Positions 16,260-25,002 of a stretch of DNA of 32,210 nt are shown here, piece by piece. The translations under genes and the position numbers were made by a program. The notes beneath the pieces are model-generated. The model was not told the origin of the DNA. It made no database searches and worked only from the letters and a program-made list of their open reading frames with translations. Origin of the DNA: an uncultured Pelagibacteraceae bacterium (GTDB lineage Bacteria; Pseudomonadota; Alphaproteobacteria; Pelagibacterales; Pelagibacteraceae); contig CACJWU010000008.1 in NCBI GenBank assembly GCA_902597215.1, positions 1 to 32,210 on the forward strand, in the 5' to 3' direction. The stretch's first letter is position 1, and every line of letters begins with the position of its first letter.

Positions 16260-16857
16260 ATATATCAATATTAAAACTAATAACAATTCTGTCATTATTA
16301 GAAAGATTTTCATCTACCGAATGATGTAAATATGCGGGAAATAAAAGTAATTTTCCTTCCTCAGGCTCCATTTTAACTGCCTCACTTGATAGTTCATTAT
16401 ATTCCTTTATGGGAGGATGATACATTGTTTTAACTTGTTTAGGATCATAAAAAGTTATATTTCCAGAATTTTTTTTTGCTTTTACATAATAGGCAGCACT
16501 CATAATTGAATTTGGATGGTCGTGTCTAATATTAAAAGTATTTTTTTTGTTTATAATAGACCACATATTAACAATAACCACATTTTTAGGTTCACACTTC
16601 CAACTCATAGAACCAGAAATAACTTTATAGAGATAATCGCTAAAGCTAGCTATAAATTTTTGGAGAATAGCTGAATTTTTTACGTTAAAAAATGGTGAAT
16701 GCCAACCACCTGAATTTGATTTAATTTGTCCTTTTGGATCGTTTTTTTGTAAGTCGTAAATATATTTTTCCAAATCTTTGTTAAGTTGTTCGTAATTGTC
16801 CAATTTTTTTTCAAAGACCGGCACTGGAAATAATTTATTTATTTTAATTTCGGACAT
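16252..16857 (-). CDS. Putative 2OG-Fe(II) oxygenase (TIGR02466-like)
   Basis: The 201-aa product resembles the TIGR02466 family of putative 2-oxoglutarate/Fe(II)-dependent oxygenases. The double-stranded beta-helix signatures appear in order: RHDHPNSIMSAAYYVKA carrying the first metal ligands, GNITFYDP, GKLLLFPAYLHHSVDEN with the distal His, and DRIVISFN with the Arg expected to bind 2-oxoglutarate. The N-terminal LFPVPVFEKKL segment is also usual in the family. The substrate is unknown, and relatives are abundant in marine bacteria and their phages. It starts three bases after the kinase stop, so it is probably the last gene of the dnaK-dapB run. It overlaps the convergent winged-helix gene by eight bases. 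Confidence 0.8.
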   Translation of the reverse strand: MSEIKINKLFPVPVFEKKLDNYEQLNKDLEKYIYDLQKNDPKGQIKSNSGGWHSPFFNVKNSAILQKFIASFSDYLYKVISGSMSWKCEPKNVVIVNMWSIINKKNTFNIRHDHPNSIMSAAYYVKAKKNSGNITFYDPKQVKTMYHPPIKEYNELSSEAVKMEPEEGKLLLFPAYLHHSVDENLSNNDRIVISFNIDIFK

Positions 16858-16860
16858 ATA

Positions 16861-17793
16861 TTAGAGTCTGGCACCTATTATTTGAATAATTTTTGAAGAT
16901 AAATCAGTTCCTTTTTCAAGACTATCTTGAGCTCCTAAATCATTTATGTAGCAATGTAAATAACCGGCTGCAAATAAATCTCCCGCACCTGTTAAGTCAG
17001 TAATTTTAAGATTTGATTTTGCAGGACATTCAAAGACTTTTTCATTATTTATTGCCATAGAACCTTTTGCTCCTCTAGTAATAACAATATGTTTTTTTAT
17101 TTGTTTTGCAAACGTAATTACTTCTTCAAATGATTTTGCATTAATTAGTGAGATTATTTCTTGTTCATTTGCAAAAGTAATATTAATTTTATTTTTTACT
17201 AATTCTAAAAATTCATTTTTATGTCTTTCTACACAAAAAAGATCTGATAAAGACATTGCAATCTTATTTGAACTTTTAATTGCTTTATTGAAAGCTTTTT
17301 TTGGTTCACCTTTATCCCAAAGATAACCCTCTAGGAAAGTAATTTTACTTTTTTGTAAATCGCTTTCTTTAATATCATTTTCATTAATTTTTCCTGCAGT
17401 ACCCAAAAAAGTACACATTGTTCTTTCAGAGTCTGGAGTAATTAATATTAGACATGTACCTGTAGGTAAATCCTCTTTTTTTTTTAGATATAAATACTGA
17501 ACATTTTCCTTTTTAAGACCATTTTCATATTTTTCACCTAGTTTATCTTCATTAATTTTTCCTATAAATCCAACATTATTCCCGAGTTGTGATAAACCTA
17601 CAATCGAATTAGCTACAGATCCACCTGACACTGTATCTTCTATTTTAATATTGGATAGTAGATTTATAAATTCATCTTCATTAATTAATTTCATAGTACT
17701 TTTCGTGAGTGAATGTTTTGTTAAAAAATCATCAGAAACTTTACAGATAACATCTACTATTGCATTACCTATTCCAATTACCTTCATTTTCAA
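16861..17793 (-). CDS. PfkB-family carbohydrate/nucleoside kinase (adenosine kinase-like)
   Basis: Ribokinase-fold kinases phosphorylate sugars or nucleosides. The 310-aa product has motif 1, GGSVANSIVGLSQLG, near residues 57-71. Motif 2, DLTGAGDLFAAGYLH, lies near 265-279 and contains the anion hole GAGD and the catalytic Asp. The opening text (VIGIGNAIVDVICKV) and overall pattern match the alphaproteobacterial proteins annotated as adenosine kinase, which would return adenosine to AMP. A sugar substrate cannot be excluded from sequence alone. Its ATG overlaps the nth stop by four bases (ATGA), so translation is coupled to the repair gene upstream. The oxygenase-like gene follows three bases later. 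Confidence 0.87.
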   Translation of the reverse strand: MKMKVIGIGNAIVDVICKVSDDFLTKHSLTKSTMKLINEDEFINLLSNIKIEDTVSGGSVANSIVGLSQLGNNVGFIGKINEDKLGEKYENGLKKENVQYLYLKKKEDLPTGTCLILITPDSERTMCTFLGTAGKINENDIKESDLQKSKITFLEGYLWDKGEPKKAFNKAIKSSNKIAMSLSDLFCVERHKNEFLELVKNKINITFANEQEIISLINAKSFEEVITFAKQIKKHIVITRGAKGSMAINNEKVFECPAKSNLKITDLTGAGDLFAAGYLHCYINDLGAQDSLEKGTDLSSKIIQIIGARL

Positions 17794-18443
17794 GCTTTAA
17801 TAGTTTTTAACGGTTTAGTTCTTTTAGGATAACAAGTAGTACATATTTTACAAGTCAAACCATAACAATTTCTTGCTTTACAATATTCTCTTCCATAAAA
17901 AATTATTTGTAGATGAAGTTTGTTCCAAGATTTTTTTGGAAATAATCTTTTTAAATCTTTCTCAGTTTGAGCTACATTTTTTCCATTAGTAAGTCCCCAT
18001 CTTTGTGCTAAACGATGTATGTGTGTATCAATTGGAAATGCTGGATATCCAAAAGCTTGAGACATTACTACGCTAGCTGTTTTGTGTCCCACACCAGGGA
18101 GCTGTTCTAGTTCATGAAATGTTTTTGGAACATTACTATTATATTTTTTAACGAGTATTTTTGATAGGTAAAAAATACTTTTTGCTTTTACCCTAAAAAT
18201 CCCTATCTTTTTAATTAGTTTTTCAATTTTTTTTCGACCAAGTTTCACAAAATGTTCAGGTTTAAAATATTTTGGATAAATATTTTTTGTTACATTATTT
18301 ACATTTACATCAGTACATTGTGCAGACAAAAGCACTGAGATAAGTAACGTAAAAACATTTCTACTTTTTAAAGGAACTTCAATGTTAGGATAAATTTTAT
18401 TTAAAATTTTTGATATAGTTTTTGCTCTTTGAATTTCGTTCAT
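17790..18443 (-). CDS. nth: Endonuclease III (base excision repair glycosylase/AP lyase)
   Basis: Nth removes oxidised pyrimidines and cuts abasic sites. The helix-hairpin-helix reads LPGVGHKTASVV and contains the catalytic Lys. The catalytic Asp is in PAFPIDTHIHRLAQRWG. LLSAQCTDVNVN is another family signature. At 217 aa it is a normal length. The C-terminal cysteine cluster is odd. Escherichia coli uses C-x6-C-x2-C-x5-C for its 4Fe-4S cluster, whereas here the Cys are spaced C-x4-C-x4-C-x2-C-x2-C (EYCKARNCYGLTCKICTTCY). A cluster may still form with different ligands. The start overlaps the dapB stop (TAATG) and the stop overlaps the next kinase gene (ATGA). Confidence 0.95.
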   Translation of the reverse strand: MNEIQRAKTISKILNKIYPNIEVPLKSRNVFTLLISVLLSAQCTDVNVNNVTKNIYPKYFKPEHFVKLGRKKIEKLIKKIGIFRVKAKSIFYLSKILVKKYNSNVPKTFHELEQLPGVGHKTASVVMSQAFGYPAFPIDTHIHRLAQRWGLTNGKNVAQTEKDLKRLFPKKSWNKLHLQIIFYGREYCKARNCYGLTCKICTTCYPKRTKPLKTIKA

Positions 18444-19219
18444 TACTTGAAATTCATAAGATCTCTCATTGAATACAGACCAGCTTTTTTATTCATTAGC
18501 CATTTAGCAGCTGTTAAGGCTCCTTCAGAATATAAAGTTCTGTCAAATGCTTCATGATTTAAAGTTATTATTTCTTTTCCACTTGAAAATTTTACTTCAT
18601 GTTCACCTATTATTTCACCTTTTCTGATAGAGTTAAAATTTATTTTATTACCATAAGGAAAATTTTTTTTGTTAAGATATTTTTTTCCTATTAAACCATA
18701 AAAGTTTTTATTTTTTCCTCTAGCAATTCCTTGTCCCAACATCAGAGCTGTTCCAGATGGATAATCCTTTTTGTGTTTATGATGCATCTCAAATATTTTA
18801 CTCAAAAAGTTTTTGCCTAATGAACTGGATGTAATTTCAGTCAAATACATAAGTAAATTAATTCCAAGACTCATATTTCCAGCTTTTAGAATTGGAATTT
18901 TCCTTGAATATTTTTTTATTAGATCCTCATCTTTTTTTGTAAAACCTGTTGTTCCGATAACAACTCTTTTTTTTAATATTGACGCAAATTTTAGTATCTC
19001 AAATGTACATTTTGGAACTGTAAAATCTATAATTAGATTTGTATTTTTTAAACTTTCTAATGTATTTTTTGTAATTTTTACTCCATAAATTTTTTTATTT
19101 ATAACACTATTTTCTGTGAGGGCAGTTATTTTAAAATTTTTATCATTTCTTACAGACTTAATTATTTGTTGACCCATGCGACCCATGCATCCAGTTATTC
19201 CTAAATTTATTTTTTTCAT
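18443..19219 (-). CDS. dapB: 4-hydroxy-tetrahydrodipicolinate reductase
   Basis: DapB reduces the dipicolinate intermediate in the diaminopimelate/lysine pathway, feeding both protein synthesis and peptidoglycan. The ORF-track start at 19270 adds 17 residues that belong to the upstream small gene's region. I choose MKKINLGITGCMGRMG at 19219, which begins directly with the Rossmann nucleotide-binding loop and gives 258 aa. Other signatures are VVIGTTGFTKKD, GNMSLGIN and the catalytic EMHHKHKKDYPSGTA segment. The start overlaps the stop of the 55-aa membrane gene as TAATG, and the nth start overlaps its own stop in the same way, so the three are probably translated in series. Confidence 0.96.
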   Translation of the reverse strand: MKKINLGITGCMGRMGQQIIKSVRNDKNFKITALTENSVINKKIYGVKITKNTLESLKNTNLIIDFTVPKCTFEILKFASILKKRVVIGTTGFTKKDEDLIKKYSRKIPILKAGNMSLGINLLMYLTEITSSSLGKNFLSKIFEMHHKHKKDYPSGTALMLGQGIARGKNKNFYGLIGKKYLNKKNFPYGNKINFNSIRKGEIIGEHEVKFSSGKEIITLNHEAFDRTLYSEGALTAAKWLMNKKAGLYSMRDLMNFK

Positions 19220-19386
19220 TAGAAGATCAGGTACAAAATTATCATAAGAAATAAAACAATAATAGTCCAAATGCCTAAATTTTTTAAAAAAACTTTTTTT
19301 TTAATATTACTCTCGATGAAACCTGGAATAACTAATATTAGTACTGCGATTAGTGCTAGTGCTGGAACAATTTGTTCTAATTCCAT
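19219..19386 (-). CDS. Small two-helix membrane protein (55 aa), not in ORF track
   Basis: A 55-codon ORF fills the gap between dnaJ and dapB. Read on the minus strand it starts MELEQIVPALALIAVLILVI and ends LFLMIILYLIF. Two hydrophobic segments (about residues 6-22 and 38-55) flank a short basic loop with ESNIKKK and a conserved-looking LKNLGIW. It begins three bases after the dnaJ stop, and its own stop shares bases with the dapB start (TAATG). Without it there would be an unusual 170-bp hole in this compact operon. The pattern resembles the two-helix N-terminal part of an alphaproteobacterial membrane-anchored aspartyl protease family, without the protease domain; that resemblance is from memory and weak. 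I do not know its function. Confidence 0.72.
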   Translation of the reverse strand: MELEQIVPALALIAVLILVIPGFIESNIKKKVFLKNLGIWTIIVLFLMIILYLIF

Positions 19387-19389
19387 ATT

Positions 19390-20523
19390 TTAGGTTTTCC
19401 AAAATTCTTTTGCTTTTTGAAAAAATTTCTTAATACTTGGATTAGATCTTTCATTTTCAATATTTCTAAATTTCTCTAGTAATTCTTTTTGTTCTTTATT
19501 TAAAGATATAGGAACTTCTGTTTTAATTTGGACGTATAGATCTCCAAAATCACCTCTTCGCATAAAGGGCATCCCTTTACTCTTTAATCTAAATTGTTTA
19601 CCATTTTGTGTTCCTTCGGGTATCTTTATTTTTGCTTTACCTCCATCAATCGTTGGAATTTCAATAGTTTTACCTAAAGCAGCATCAGCTAAAGATATTG
19701 GGAACTCAAAAAATAAATTTACATCAGATCTTTTAAAAAGATCATGTGATTCAATATTTATAAATAAATATAAATCACCACTGGCAGCACCCCTAGTTCC
19801 AGCTTCCCCTTTTCCAGCAAGTCTTATTCTCGTTCCGTCATCAACACCCTTTGGAATTGTAACAGATATTTTTTTTGAGGCTTGTTTGTTACCTTGACCG
19901 CTACAATCTTTACATGGATTAGTGATTTCCTCCCCACTTCCTGCACACTGAGGACAAGTTTGTTGAACAGTAAAAAAACCTTGGTTGGACCTTACTCTAC
20001 CATTTCCACCACAGAACGTACATCTATCCGGAACAGATCCTGGTTTAGACCCGCTACCTTTGCAAGTTATACATTTCTCAGTCGTAGAGAATTGAATATT
20101 TTGTTTTTTTCCAGTGTAAGCTTCTTCCAAAGAAATTGAAAGATCGTATCTTAAATCTGATCCTCTGTTGTTAGAACTTCTTCTAGAGCTTTGTCTATTA
20201 CCTCCAAAATCTCCGAAGAAATCCTCAAATATATCTGAGAAATCCGAGCTATTAAAACCTCCAAAACCTCCAAACCCACCACGACCTCCTCCACCATTCT
20301 CAAAGGCTGCGTGACCAAAATTGTCATAATTTTCTTTTTTTGATTTATCTGAAAGCACTCCGTATGCTTCACTGGCTTCTTTAAATTTATCCTCAGCAAC
20401 TTTGTCTCCGGGATTTTTATCAGGATGATATTTAACTGCTAATTTTCTGTAAGCTGATTTTAATTCTTGTGGGGATGCACTTTTTTGAACACCAAGGACA
20501 TCATAATAATCTCTTTTAGCCAT
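19390..20523 (-). CDS. dnaJ: Chaperone DnaJ (Hsp40)
   Basis: DnaJ delivers unfolded proteins to DnaK and stimulates its ATPase. The 377-aa product has the full type I layout. The J domain includes the HPD tripeptide (YHPDKNPGD). It is followed by a Gly/Phe-rich linker ([14 protein letters not shown]). Four zinc-binding repeats come next: [24 protein letters not shown] and CKDCSGQG. The C-terminal substrate-binding domains complete the protein. It lies 27 bp after dnaK on the same strand. A small membrane protein gene follows after three bases. Confidence 0.98.
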   Translation of the reverse strand: MAKRDYYDVLGVQKSASPQELKSAYRKLAVKYHPDKNPGDKVAEDKFKEASEAYGVLSDKSKKENYDNFGHAAFENGGGGRGGFGGFGGFNSSDFSDIFEDFFGDFGGNRQSSRRSSNNRGSDLRYDLSISLEEAYTGKKQNIQFSTTEKCITCKGSGSKPGSVPDRCTFCGGNGRVRSNQGFFTVQQTCPQCAGSGEEITNPCKDCSGQGNKQASKKISVTIPKGVDDGTRIRLAGKGEAGTRGAASGDLYLFINIESHDLFKRSDVNLFFEFPISLADAALGKTIEIPTIDGGKAKIKIPEGTQNGKQFRLKSKGMPFMRRGDFGDLYVQIKTEVPISLNKEQKELLEKFRNIENERSNPSIKKFFQKAKEFWKT

Positions 20524-20550
20524 TTGTTAACCTGAACAGATAGATGTCAG

Positions 20551-22476
20551 TTAAGCGCTTTTTTCTTTATTTTCGTCTTTTACTTCTTCAAAATCCGCAT
20601 CAACAACATTATCATCTTTTTTTCCTTTATCATCTTTACCATCGTCTTTATTAGATTCTGGTTTAGTATTTTGTTGCGATTTATATATTGCTTCACCAAG
20701 CTTCATAGATGCTTGAACTAAAGACTCAGTTTTTTTCTTAATCTCGTCGATATTTTCACTTTTAAGAGTTTCCTTTAGTGCTGATAAGGAGTCTTCAATT
20801 GCTTTTTTCTCAGCATCTGAAATTCTTGATCCATGTTCTTTTAAGTTTTTTTCAGTTGAATGTATTAAGGTATCAGCTTGGTTTCTTACATCTACAGACT
20901 CCCTTTTTTTCTTATCAGCCTCTTTGTTGGCCTCGGCATCTTTAACCATCTTCTGAATTTCTTCATCGCTTAATCCACCAGATGCTTGAATTTGGATCTT
21001 TTGCTCTTTCCCAGTACCTTTATCTTTAGCGGAAACATTAACAATTCCATTAGCATCAATATCAAATGTCACCTCAATTTGAGGAACTCCTCTAGGTGCT
21101 GGTGCAATACCAACTAATTCGAAGTTGCCTAGAAGCTTATTATCTGTTGCCATTTCTCTTTCACCCTGAAGAACTCTTATAGAAACAGCAGGTTGATTAT
21201 CTTCAGCCGTAGAGAAAACCTGACTTTTTTTGGTAGGTATTGTTGTATTTTTATCAATTAATTTTGTGGATACTCCACCTAATGTTTCAATTCCTAATGA
21301 TAAAGGTGTTACATCTAATAAAAGCACATCTTTAACATCACCTTGTAATACACCCGCCTGTATTGCAGCCCCCATTGCAACAACTTCATCAGGATTTACA
21401 CTTTTGTTTGGATCTTTTCCAAAAAAATTTTTAACTTCTTCAATTACTTTTGGCATTCTAGTCATGCCTCCAACCATAACTACTTCATCAATTTCACTTG
21501 CACTTATTCCTGCATCCTTTAGTGCAGTTTTACAAGGTGGCATTGTTTTTGTAATCAAATCTTCTACTAGAGCTTCAAGTTTAGCCCTTGTCATTTTTAA
21601 ATTTATATGTTTTGGACCAGTTTTATCAGCAGTTATAAAAGGCAAGTTTATATCTGTTTGTTCAGCTGCTGACAGTTCAATTTTTGCTTTCTCTGCAGCC
21701 TCTTTTAATCTTTGTAAAGCTAATTTATCTGACTTTAAATTAATACCAGTATCTTTTTTGAACTCTGAAATTAAATATTCAACAATTGCATTATCAAAAT
21801 CTTCTCCACCTAAAAATGTATCTCCATTGGTAGATTTAACCTCAAATACACCATCACCTAATTCAAGAATTGAAACATCGAAAGTACCACCACCCAAATC
21901 ATAAACAGCAATCTTTTTGTTTTGTTTTTTATCTAAACCATATGCTAGAGAAGCTGCTGTTGGCTCATTTATAATTCTTAAAACTTCAAGACCTGCAATT
22001 TTTCCAGCATCTTTTGTTGCTTGTCTCTGTGCATCATTAAAGTAGGCAGGAACAGTAATTACAGCTTTGGTAACAGCCTGACCTAAATATTTTTCTGCAG
22101 TCTCTTTCATTTTTTGAAGAATAAATGCAGAAATTTGAGAAGGAGAATATTTTTGTCCTTTTGTTTCAATCCATGCATCACCTTTTTCAGAATTTACAAT
22201 CTTAAAAGGAGCGGCTTCGATATCTTTTTTAACAGTGGGATCTTCAAAATTTCTTCCAATCAGTCTTTTGACAGCAAAAATTGTATTTTCAGGATTTGTT
22301 ACTGCCTGTCTTTTAGCTGGTTGGCCAATTAACTTCTCGTTTTCATCTGCAAACGCTACAACCGATGGAGTAGTTCTCGCACCTTCTGCATTTTCTAGAA
22401 CCTTAGCTTGTGTTCCCTCCATTATGGCAACACATGAATTTGTTGTTCCCAGATCTATTCCAATAATCTTACTCAT
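20551..22476 (-). CDS. dnaK: Molecular chaperone DnaK (Hsp70)
   Basis: DnaK is the ATP-driven Hsp70 chaperone. The 641-aa protein starts with the nucleotide-binding signature [24 protein letters not shown]-type text ([14 protein letters not shown]) and [12 protein letters not shown] are the other two Hsp70 signatures. The substrate-binding domain contains [14 protein letters not shown] and [10 protein letters not shown], and the C-terminal lid ends in an acidic, lysine-rich tail ([16 protein letters not shown]). grpE lies 63 bp upstream and dnaJ 27 bp downstream, giving the order grpE-dnaK-dnaJ. A possible heat-shock-type promoter in the upstream gap is listed separately. A 224-aa antisense ORF over this gene is a coding-bias artefact. 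Confidence 0.99.
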   Translation of the reverse strand: MSKIIGIDLGTTNSCVAIMEGTQAKVLENAEGARTTPSVVAFADENEKLIGQPAKRQAVTNPENTIFAVKRLIGRNFEDPTVKKDIEAAPFKIVNSEKGDAWIETKGQKYSPSQISAFILQKMKETAEKYLGQAVTKAVITVPAYFNDAQRQATKDAGKIAGLEVLRIINEPTAASLAYGLDKKQNKKIAVYDLGGGTFDVSILELGDGVFEVKSTNGDTFLGGEDFDNAIVEYLISEFKKDTGINLKSDKLALQRLKEAAEKAKIELSAAEQTDINLPFITADKTGPKHINLKMTRAKLEALVEDLITKTMPPCKTALKDAGISASEIDEVVMVGGMTRMPKVIEEVKNFFGKDPNKSVNPDEVVAMGAAIQAGVLQGDVKDVLLLDVTPLSLGIETLGGVSTKLIDKNTTIPTKKSQVFSTAEDNQPAVSIRVLQGEREMATDNKLLGNFELVGIAPAPRGVPQIEVTFDIDANGIVNVSAKDKGTGKEQKIQIQASGGLSDEEIQKMVKDAEANKEADKKKRESVDVRNQADTLIHSTEKNLKEHGSRISDAEKKAIEDSLSALKETLKSENIDEIKKKTESLVQASMKLGEAIYKSQQNTKPESNKDDGKDDKGKKDDNVVDADFEEVKDENKEKSA

Positions 22477-22498
22477 AATATTTATATCTCTACAGCGT

Positions 22499-22527
22499 CA
22501 TATAGTGCTTAAATGTGAAACTACAAG
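22499..22527 (-). promoter_or_regulatory. Candidate promoter (heat-shock-like) upstream of dnaK
   Basis: On the minus strand the gap between grpE and dnaK reads CTTGTAG, then about 16 bases, then CTATAT. The CTTG start resembles the -35 element of alphaproteobacterial RpoH promoters. The same bases also give a fair sigma-70 pair (TTGTAG, 16 bp, TATATG). The -10 lies about 25 bases before the dnaK ATG. No CIRCE inverted repeat is present. This is a motif match only. Confidence 0.4.
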
Positions 22528-22539
22528 TTGATCTCATAA

Positions 22540-23193
22540 CTATTTATTATCCGAATTTCCCGTGTTTTCATCAGTTTTTTCATCTTTTTTTACGACTTTC
22601 TTCGACACTCCTACTAATGAAGGTCTAAGAAGCCTTTCTTTTATTGTAAAACCTTTCTGTATTTCCTGAATGATTGTTCCAGGTTCTCTTGTGTTATCTT
22701 CGATTTCCATCATTGCTTGATGCAAATTTGGATCTAATTTTTTATTTAGGCTATCTATAGGTTTAATATTATTTTTTTCAAATATTGAGATTAAATCTTT
22801 TTTAATAATATCTAAATGCTCCAAAATTTTTTTTAATCCCTCAGTTTCTTTAAGTTTGTCATCATTTTCTAAAACATGTTTGGATCTATCTAAATTATCA
22901 ATTAAATTAAGTGCTTCTTTTGCAAAACTATATCCGCCATACTCAAAAGCATCTTCTTTTTCTTTTTCAAACCTTCTCCTTTGATTTTCCATCTCAGCGA
23001 AAGTTCTTGTTAATTTGTCCTCGAGTTCGGCAATTTTTTCCTCTGGAGTTATTTTATTAATTTTCTCATCTAATTTTCCGTCTTGTTTATCTTCATTTAT
23101 GTTAGTTAAATCTTCATCATTTTTATTCGCCTCTTTATCAGAAGTCTGATTTTGATTATCATAGCTTTCTTTTTTGTTTTCTTCTTTTTCCAT
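22540..23193 (-). CDS. grpE: Nucleotide exchange factor GrpE
   Basis: GrpE forms a dimer that releases ADP from DnaK. The 217-aa protein has a long charged and disordered-looking N-terminus, then a coiled-coil segment (EKIAELEDKLTRTFAEMENQRRRFEKE, about residues 51-77). A C-terminal beta domain follows with LDPNLHQAMMEIED and GFTIKERLLRPSLVGVSK, the family signature. It is the first gene of the long minus-strand chaperone run. Only 36 bp separate its start from that of the divergent rdgB gene, so any promoter must overlap the rdgB start or lie within it. Confidence 0.96.
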   Translation of the reverse strand: MEKEENKKESYDNQNQTSDKEANKNDEDLTNINEDKQDGKLDEKINKITPEEKIAELEDKLTRTFAEMENQRRRFEKEKEDAFEYGGYSFAKEALNLIDNLDRSKHVLENDDKLKETEGLKKILEHLDIIKKDLISIFEKNNIKPIDSLNKKLDPNLHQAMMEIEDNTREPGTIIQEIQKGFTIKERLLRPSLVGVSKKVVKKDEKTDENTGNSDNK

Positions 23194-23229
23194 ATCTTCT
23201 TATATGGTAAGAATTTTGATAATTTCTAG

Positions 23230-23832
23230 ATGGTTACAAAAAAAATTAATAAATTACTTATTGGCACCAATAATAAGGGTAAACTACGAGAAATAAAGAA
23301 TTTACTACCAAAAAACATTAAAATTTATTCTACTGAAAATTTTAATCTAAAAAGTCCGATAGAGAATGGAAAAACATTTGAAGAAAATTCTCTAATAAAA
23401 TCAAAATATTTTTCAAAAAAAACACATCTTGTCTGTTTAGCTGATGACTCTGGTTTAGAGATAGATTGTTTAGATAAAAAACCTGGTATTTACTCAGCTA
23501 GGTGGGGTGGAAAAGATGGCAATTTTAGTAAAGCAATAAGAAAAGTTTATAGAGAACTAAATAAAAAAGATAAAAATTGGAAAAATAAAAAGATTCATGC
23601 AAGATTTATTTGTGCTTTATCGATTTCATATTTAGATAAAAAAATTGCGTGTGTAGTTGGAAAAGTTGAGGGTCACATATCACATCAAGCAAGAGGAACA
23701 AGTGGATTTGGATATGACCCAATTTTTATTCCATTAAAAAATAAAAAAACTTTTGGAGAAATGAAACCTTCACAAAAATATAATTTAGATCATAGATATA
23801 AAGCTTTTAAAAAAATTAAAAAATTTTTTTAA
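23230..23832 (+). CDS. rdgB: Non-canonical purine NTP pyrophosphatase (RdgB/HAM1)
   Basis: RdgB hydrolyses ITP, dITP and XTP, keeping deaminated purines out of DNA and RNA. The 200-aa product has the substrate-binding N-terminus GTNNKGKLREIKNLL, the catalytic ADDSGLEIDCLDKKPGIYSARWGG block, and GTSGFGYDPIFIP. The C-terminal box is KTFGEMKPSQKYNLDHRYKA, where the common SHR triplet reads DHR, a modest deviation. It is divergent from grpE with 36 bp between starts. Its 3' end overlaps the convergent LpoA-like gene by 17 bp. Confidence 0.96.
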   Translation: MVTKKINKLLIGTNNKGKLREIKNLLPKNIKIYSTENFNLKSPIENGKTFEENSLIKSKYFSKKTHLVCLADDSGLEIDCLDKKPGIYSARWGGKDGNFSKAIRKVYRELNKKDKNWKNKKIHARFICALSISYLDKKIACVVGKVEGHISHQARGTSGFGYDPIFIPLKNKKTFGEMKPSQKYNLDHRYKAFKKIKKFF

Positions 23833-24970
23833 ACTTTCCATCGTCTAATTCATAAAAATTTAATCTGTGATAGATTTTATTATTAAATATGTCAAAAATT
23901 CCAATTTTGCCTTTAAAGGAGTTTTTTTTTTTAAAAATTTTATCAACTTCATCCATTTCATTTTTCAATGATAAATAATAAATTAAACCTACGAGATCAT
24001 AACTTAGTAAAGCCAAATGATTTGGATTTTTTTTATATTCTTCATTAAATTTTTTTTTAAAATCATTTAAATTTTTTTTATTTATCGATGGATAATAAAG
24101 TGGTTGAAATGATATTTCATTTACTAAGCTTTTATCAAACCATTGATTAAAGGTTATGAAATATTTTTTTTCTGGAGAAACGTCTGTGTAAATTAAAGAT
24201 GTTATTACACTTTTTAAACTTTCATCAAAATCTGAAATTATTACTGAGTCAAATTTGACTTTTCCAATAGTGTATTTTTTGTTCAACTTTTCTAACTGTT
24301 TTTCTTTGTCTATCAAGTCAGAATTTTCTACTCTTTTGATTTCGTCTGCTAAATTTTGTTTTCTTATTTTGTAATTGGTTATTTTTTCTATTTGTTGTGT
24401 AAGTTTTGTAGGTTCAATTTCATAATAGTGTATTTTGGAAATTTTTATTTTAGATTTATCTATTGCTCTTTTGACCTCTTTTTCATAATCAACTTTAGGT
24501 ATTAAAAAAATTGTTTTTTCTAATTCATTAAGATGAATAAATTTTTTTATTGCATTAATTTGTGATGTTGCGTTGACTCCACTGCTAATTACATTTTTAG
24601 GTAAGTTTACAGTTTTGTTTGTTAATGAGAGAAAAGTAATATTTTCAATTTTTTCGAGATGAGTTAAGCTGTTATAAAAAACAGGTCCGATAACAATTTT
24701 TATTCCTAAGTTTGAAAATTCTGAAGCAGAGATGAGTGCTTGTGATGGATTGCTCGCAGTGTCTTTCGGATAAATTTCAATTTTTTTTGTTTTTATGTCT
24801 TTTAATGCAAGTTTAGTTGCTTTGATTATTAATTCTCCTATTTCTTTATTTTCCCCAGTTAATGGTACTAAGATACCAATTTTGATTTTATCTACTTCCG
24901 AACTTGCATTTGAAAATGTTGATAAAAAAATTACAAAAATAAAAATAAATTTTTTAAAATTTTTTTTCAT
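23816..24970 (-). CDS. Penicillin-binding protein activator (LpoA)-like periplasmic protein
   Basis: The 384-aa product has a signal peptide (MKKNFKKFIFIFVIFLSTFS, probable cleavage near NASS) followed by a type 1 periplasmic-binding fold (IKIGILVPLTGENKEIGEL; ALKDI; NPSQALISASEF). The fold is shared with branched-chain amino acid binding proteins and with LpoA, which activates peptidoglycan synthase PBP1A. No transporter genes are nearby. The gene is divergent from rsmI, as lpoA is in Escherichia coli, and a BON-domain lipoprotein gene follows rsmI, so the LpoA-like call is favoured. No lipobox Cys is present, so it would be soluble in the periplasm. The lysine-rich middle part (about residues 190-240) looks helical and is unusual. 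Confidence 0.75.
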   Translation of the reverse strand: MKKNFKKFIFIFVIFLSTFSNASSEVDKIKIGILVPLTGENKEIGELIIKATKLALKDIKTKKIEIYPKDTASNPSQALISASEFSNLGIKIVIGPVFYNSLTHLEKIENITFLSLTNKTVNLPKNVISSGVNATSQINAIKKFIHLNELEKTIFLIPKVDYEKEVKRAIDKSKIKISKIHYYEIEPTKLTQQIEKITNYKIRKQNLADEIKRVENSDLIDKEKQLEKLNKKYTIGKVKFDSVIISDFDESLKSVITSLIYTDVSPEKKYFITFNQWFDKSLVNEISFQPLYYPSINKKNLNDFKKKFNEEYKKNPNHLALLSYDLVGLIYYLSLKNEMDEVDKIFKKKNSFKGKIGIFDIFNNKIYHRLNFYELDDGKFKKIF

Positions 24971-25002
24971 TATAATGATATTATATATTTTAAATTAATA
25001 TT

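Noticed and set aside
12416-16857. Genomic island or defence cluster around the sulfotransferase to oxygenase genes
   Set aside because: There is no integrase, tRNA edge, direct repeat or composition jump. Gene spacing and AT content match the flanking core genes, and none of the domains is a defence hallmark.
17790-18445. Fusion or frameshift between dapB and nth
   Set aside because: The two frames meet in an ordinary TAATG stop-start overlap, and both proteins are complete.
20151-20399. 82-aa minus-strand ORF within dnaJ and plus-strand ORF 19882-20139
   Set aside because: Both are other-frame readings of the dnaJ zinc-finger and Gly/Phe-rich regions. They have no start signals or recognisable domains.
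21230-21904. 224-aa plus-strand ORF antisense to dnaK
   Set aside because: It lies wholly inside dnaK on the other strand. Long antisense ORFs over dnaK are a known artefact of its codon pattern. The translation shows only biased, low-complexity Ser/Thr/Phe/Ile-rich text and no family motif.
22114-22531. Plus-strand ORFs over the 5' half of dnaK and into the grpE-dnaK gap
   Set aside because: They are antisense shadows, and the gap is better explained as the dnaK leader and promoter.
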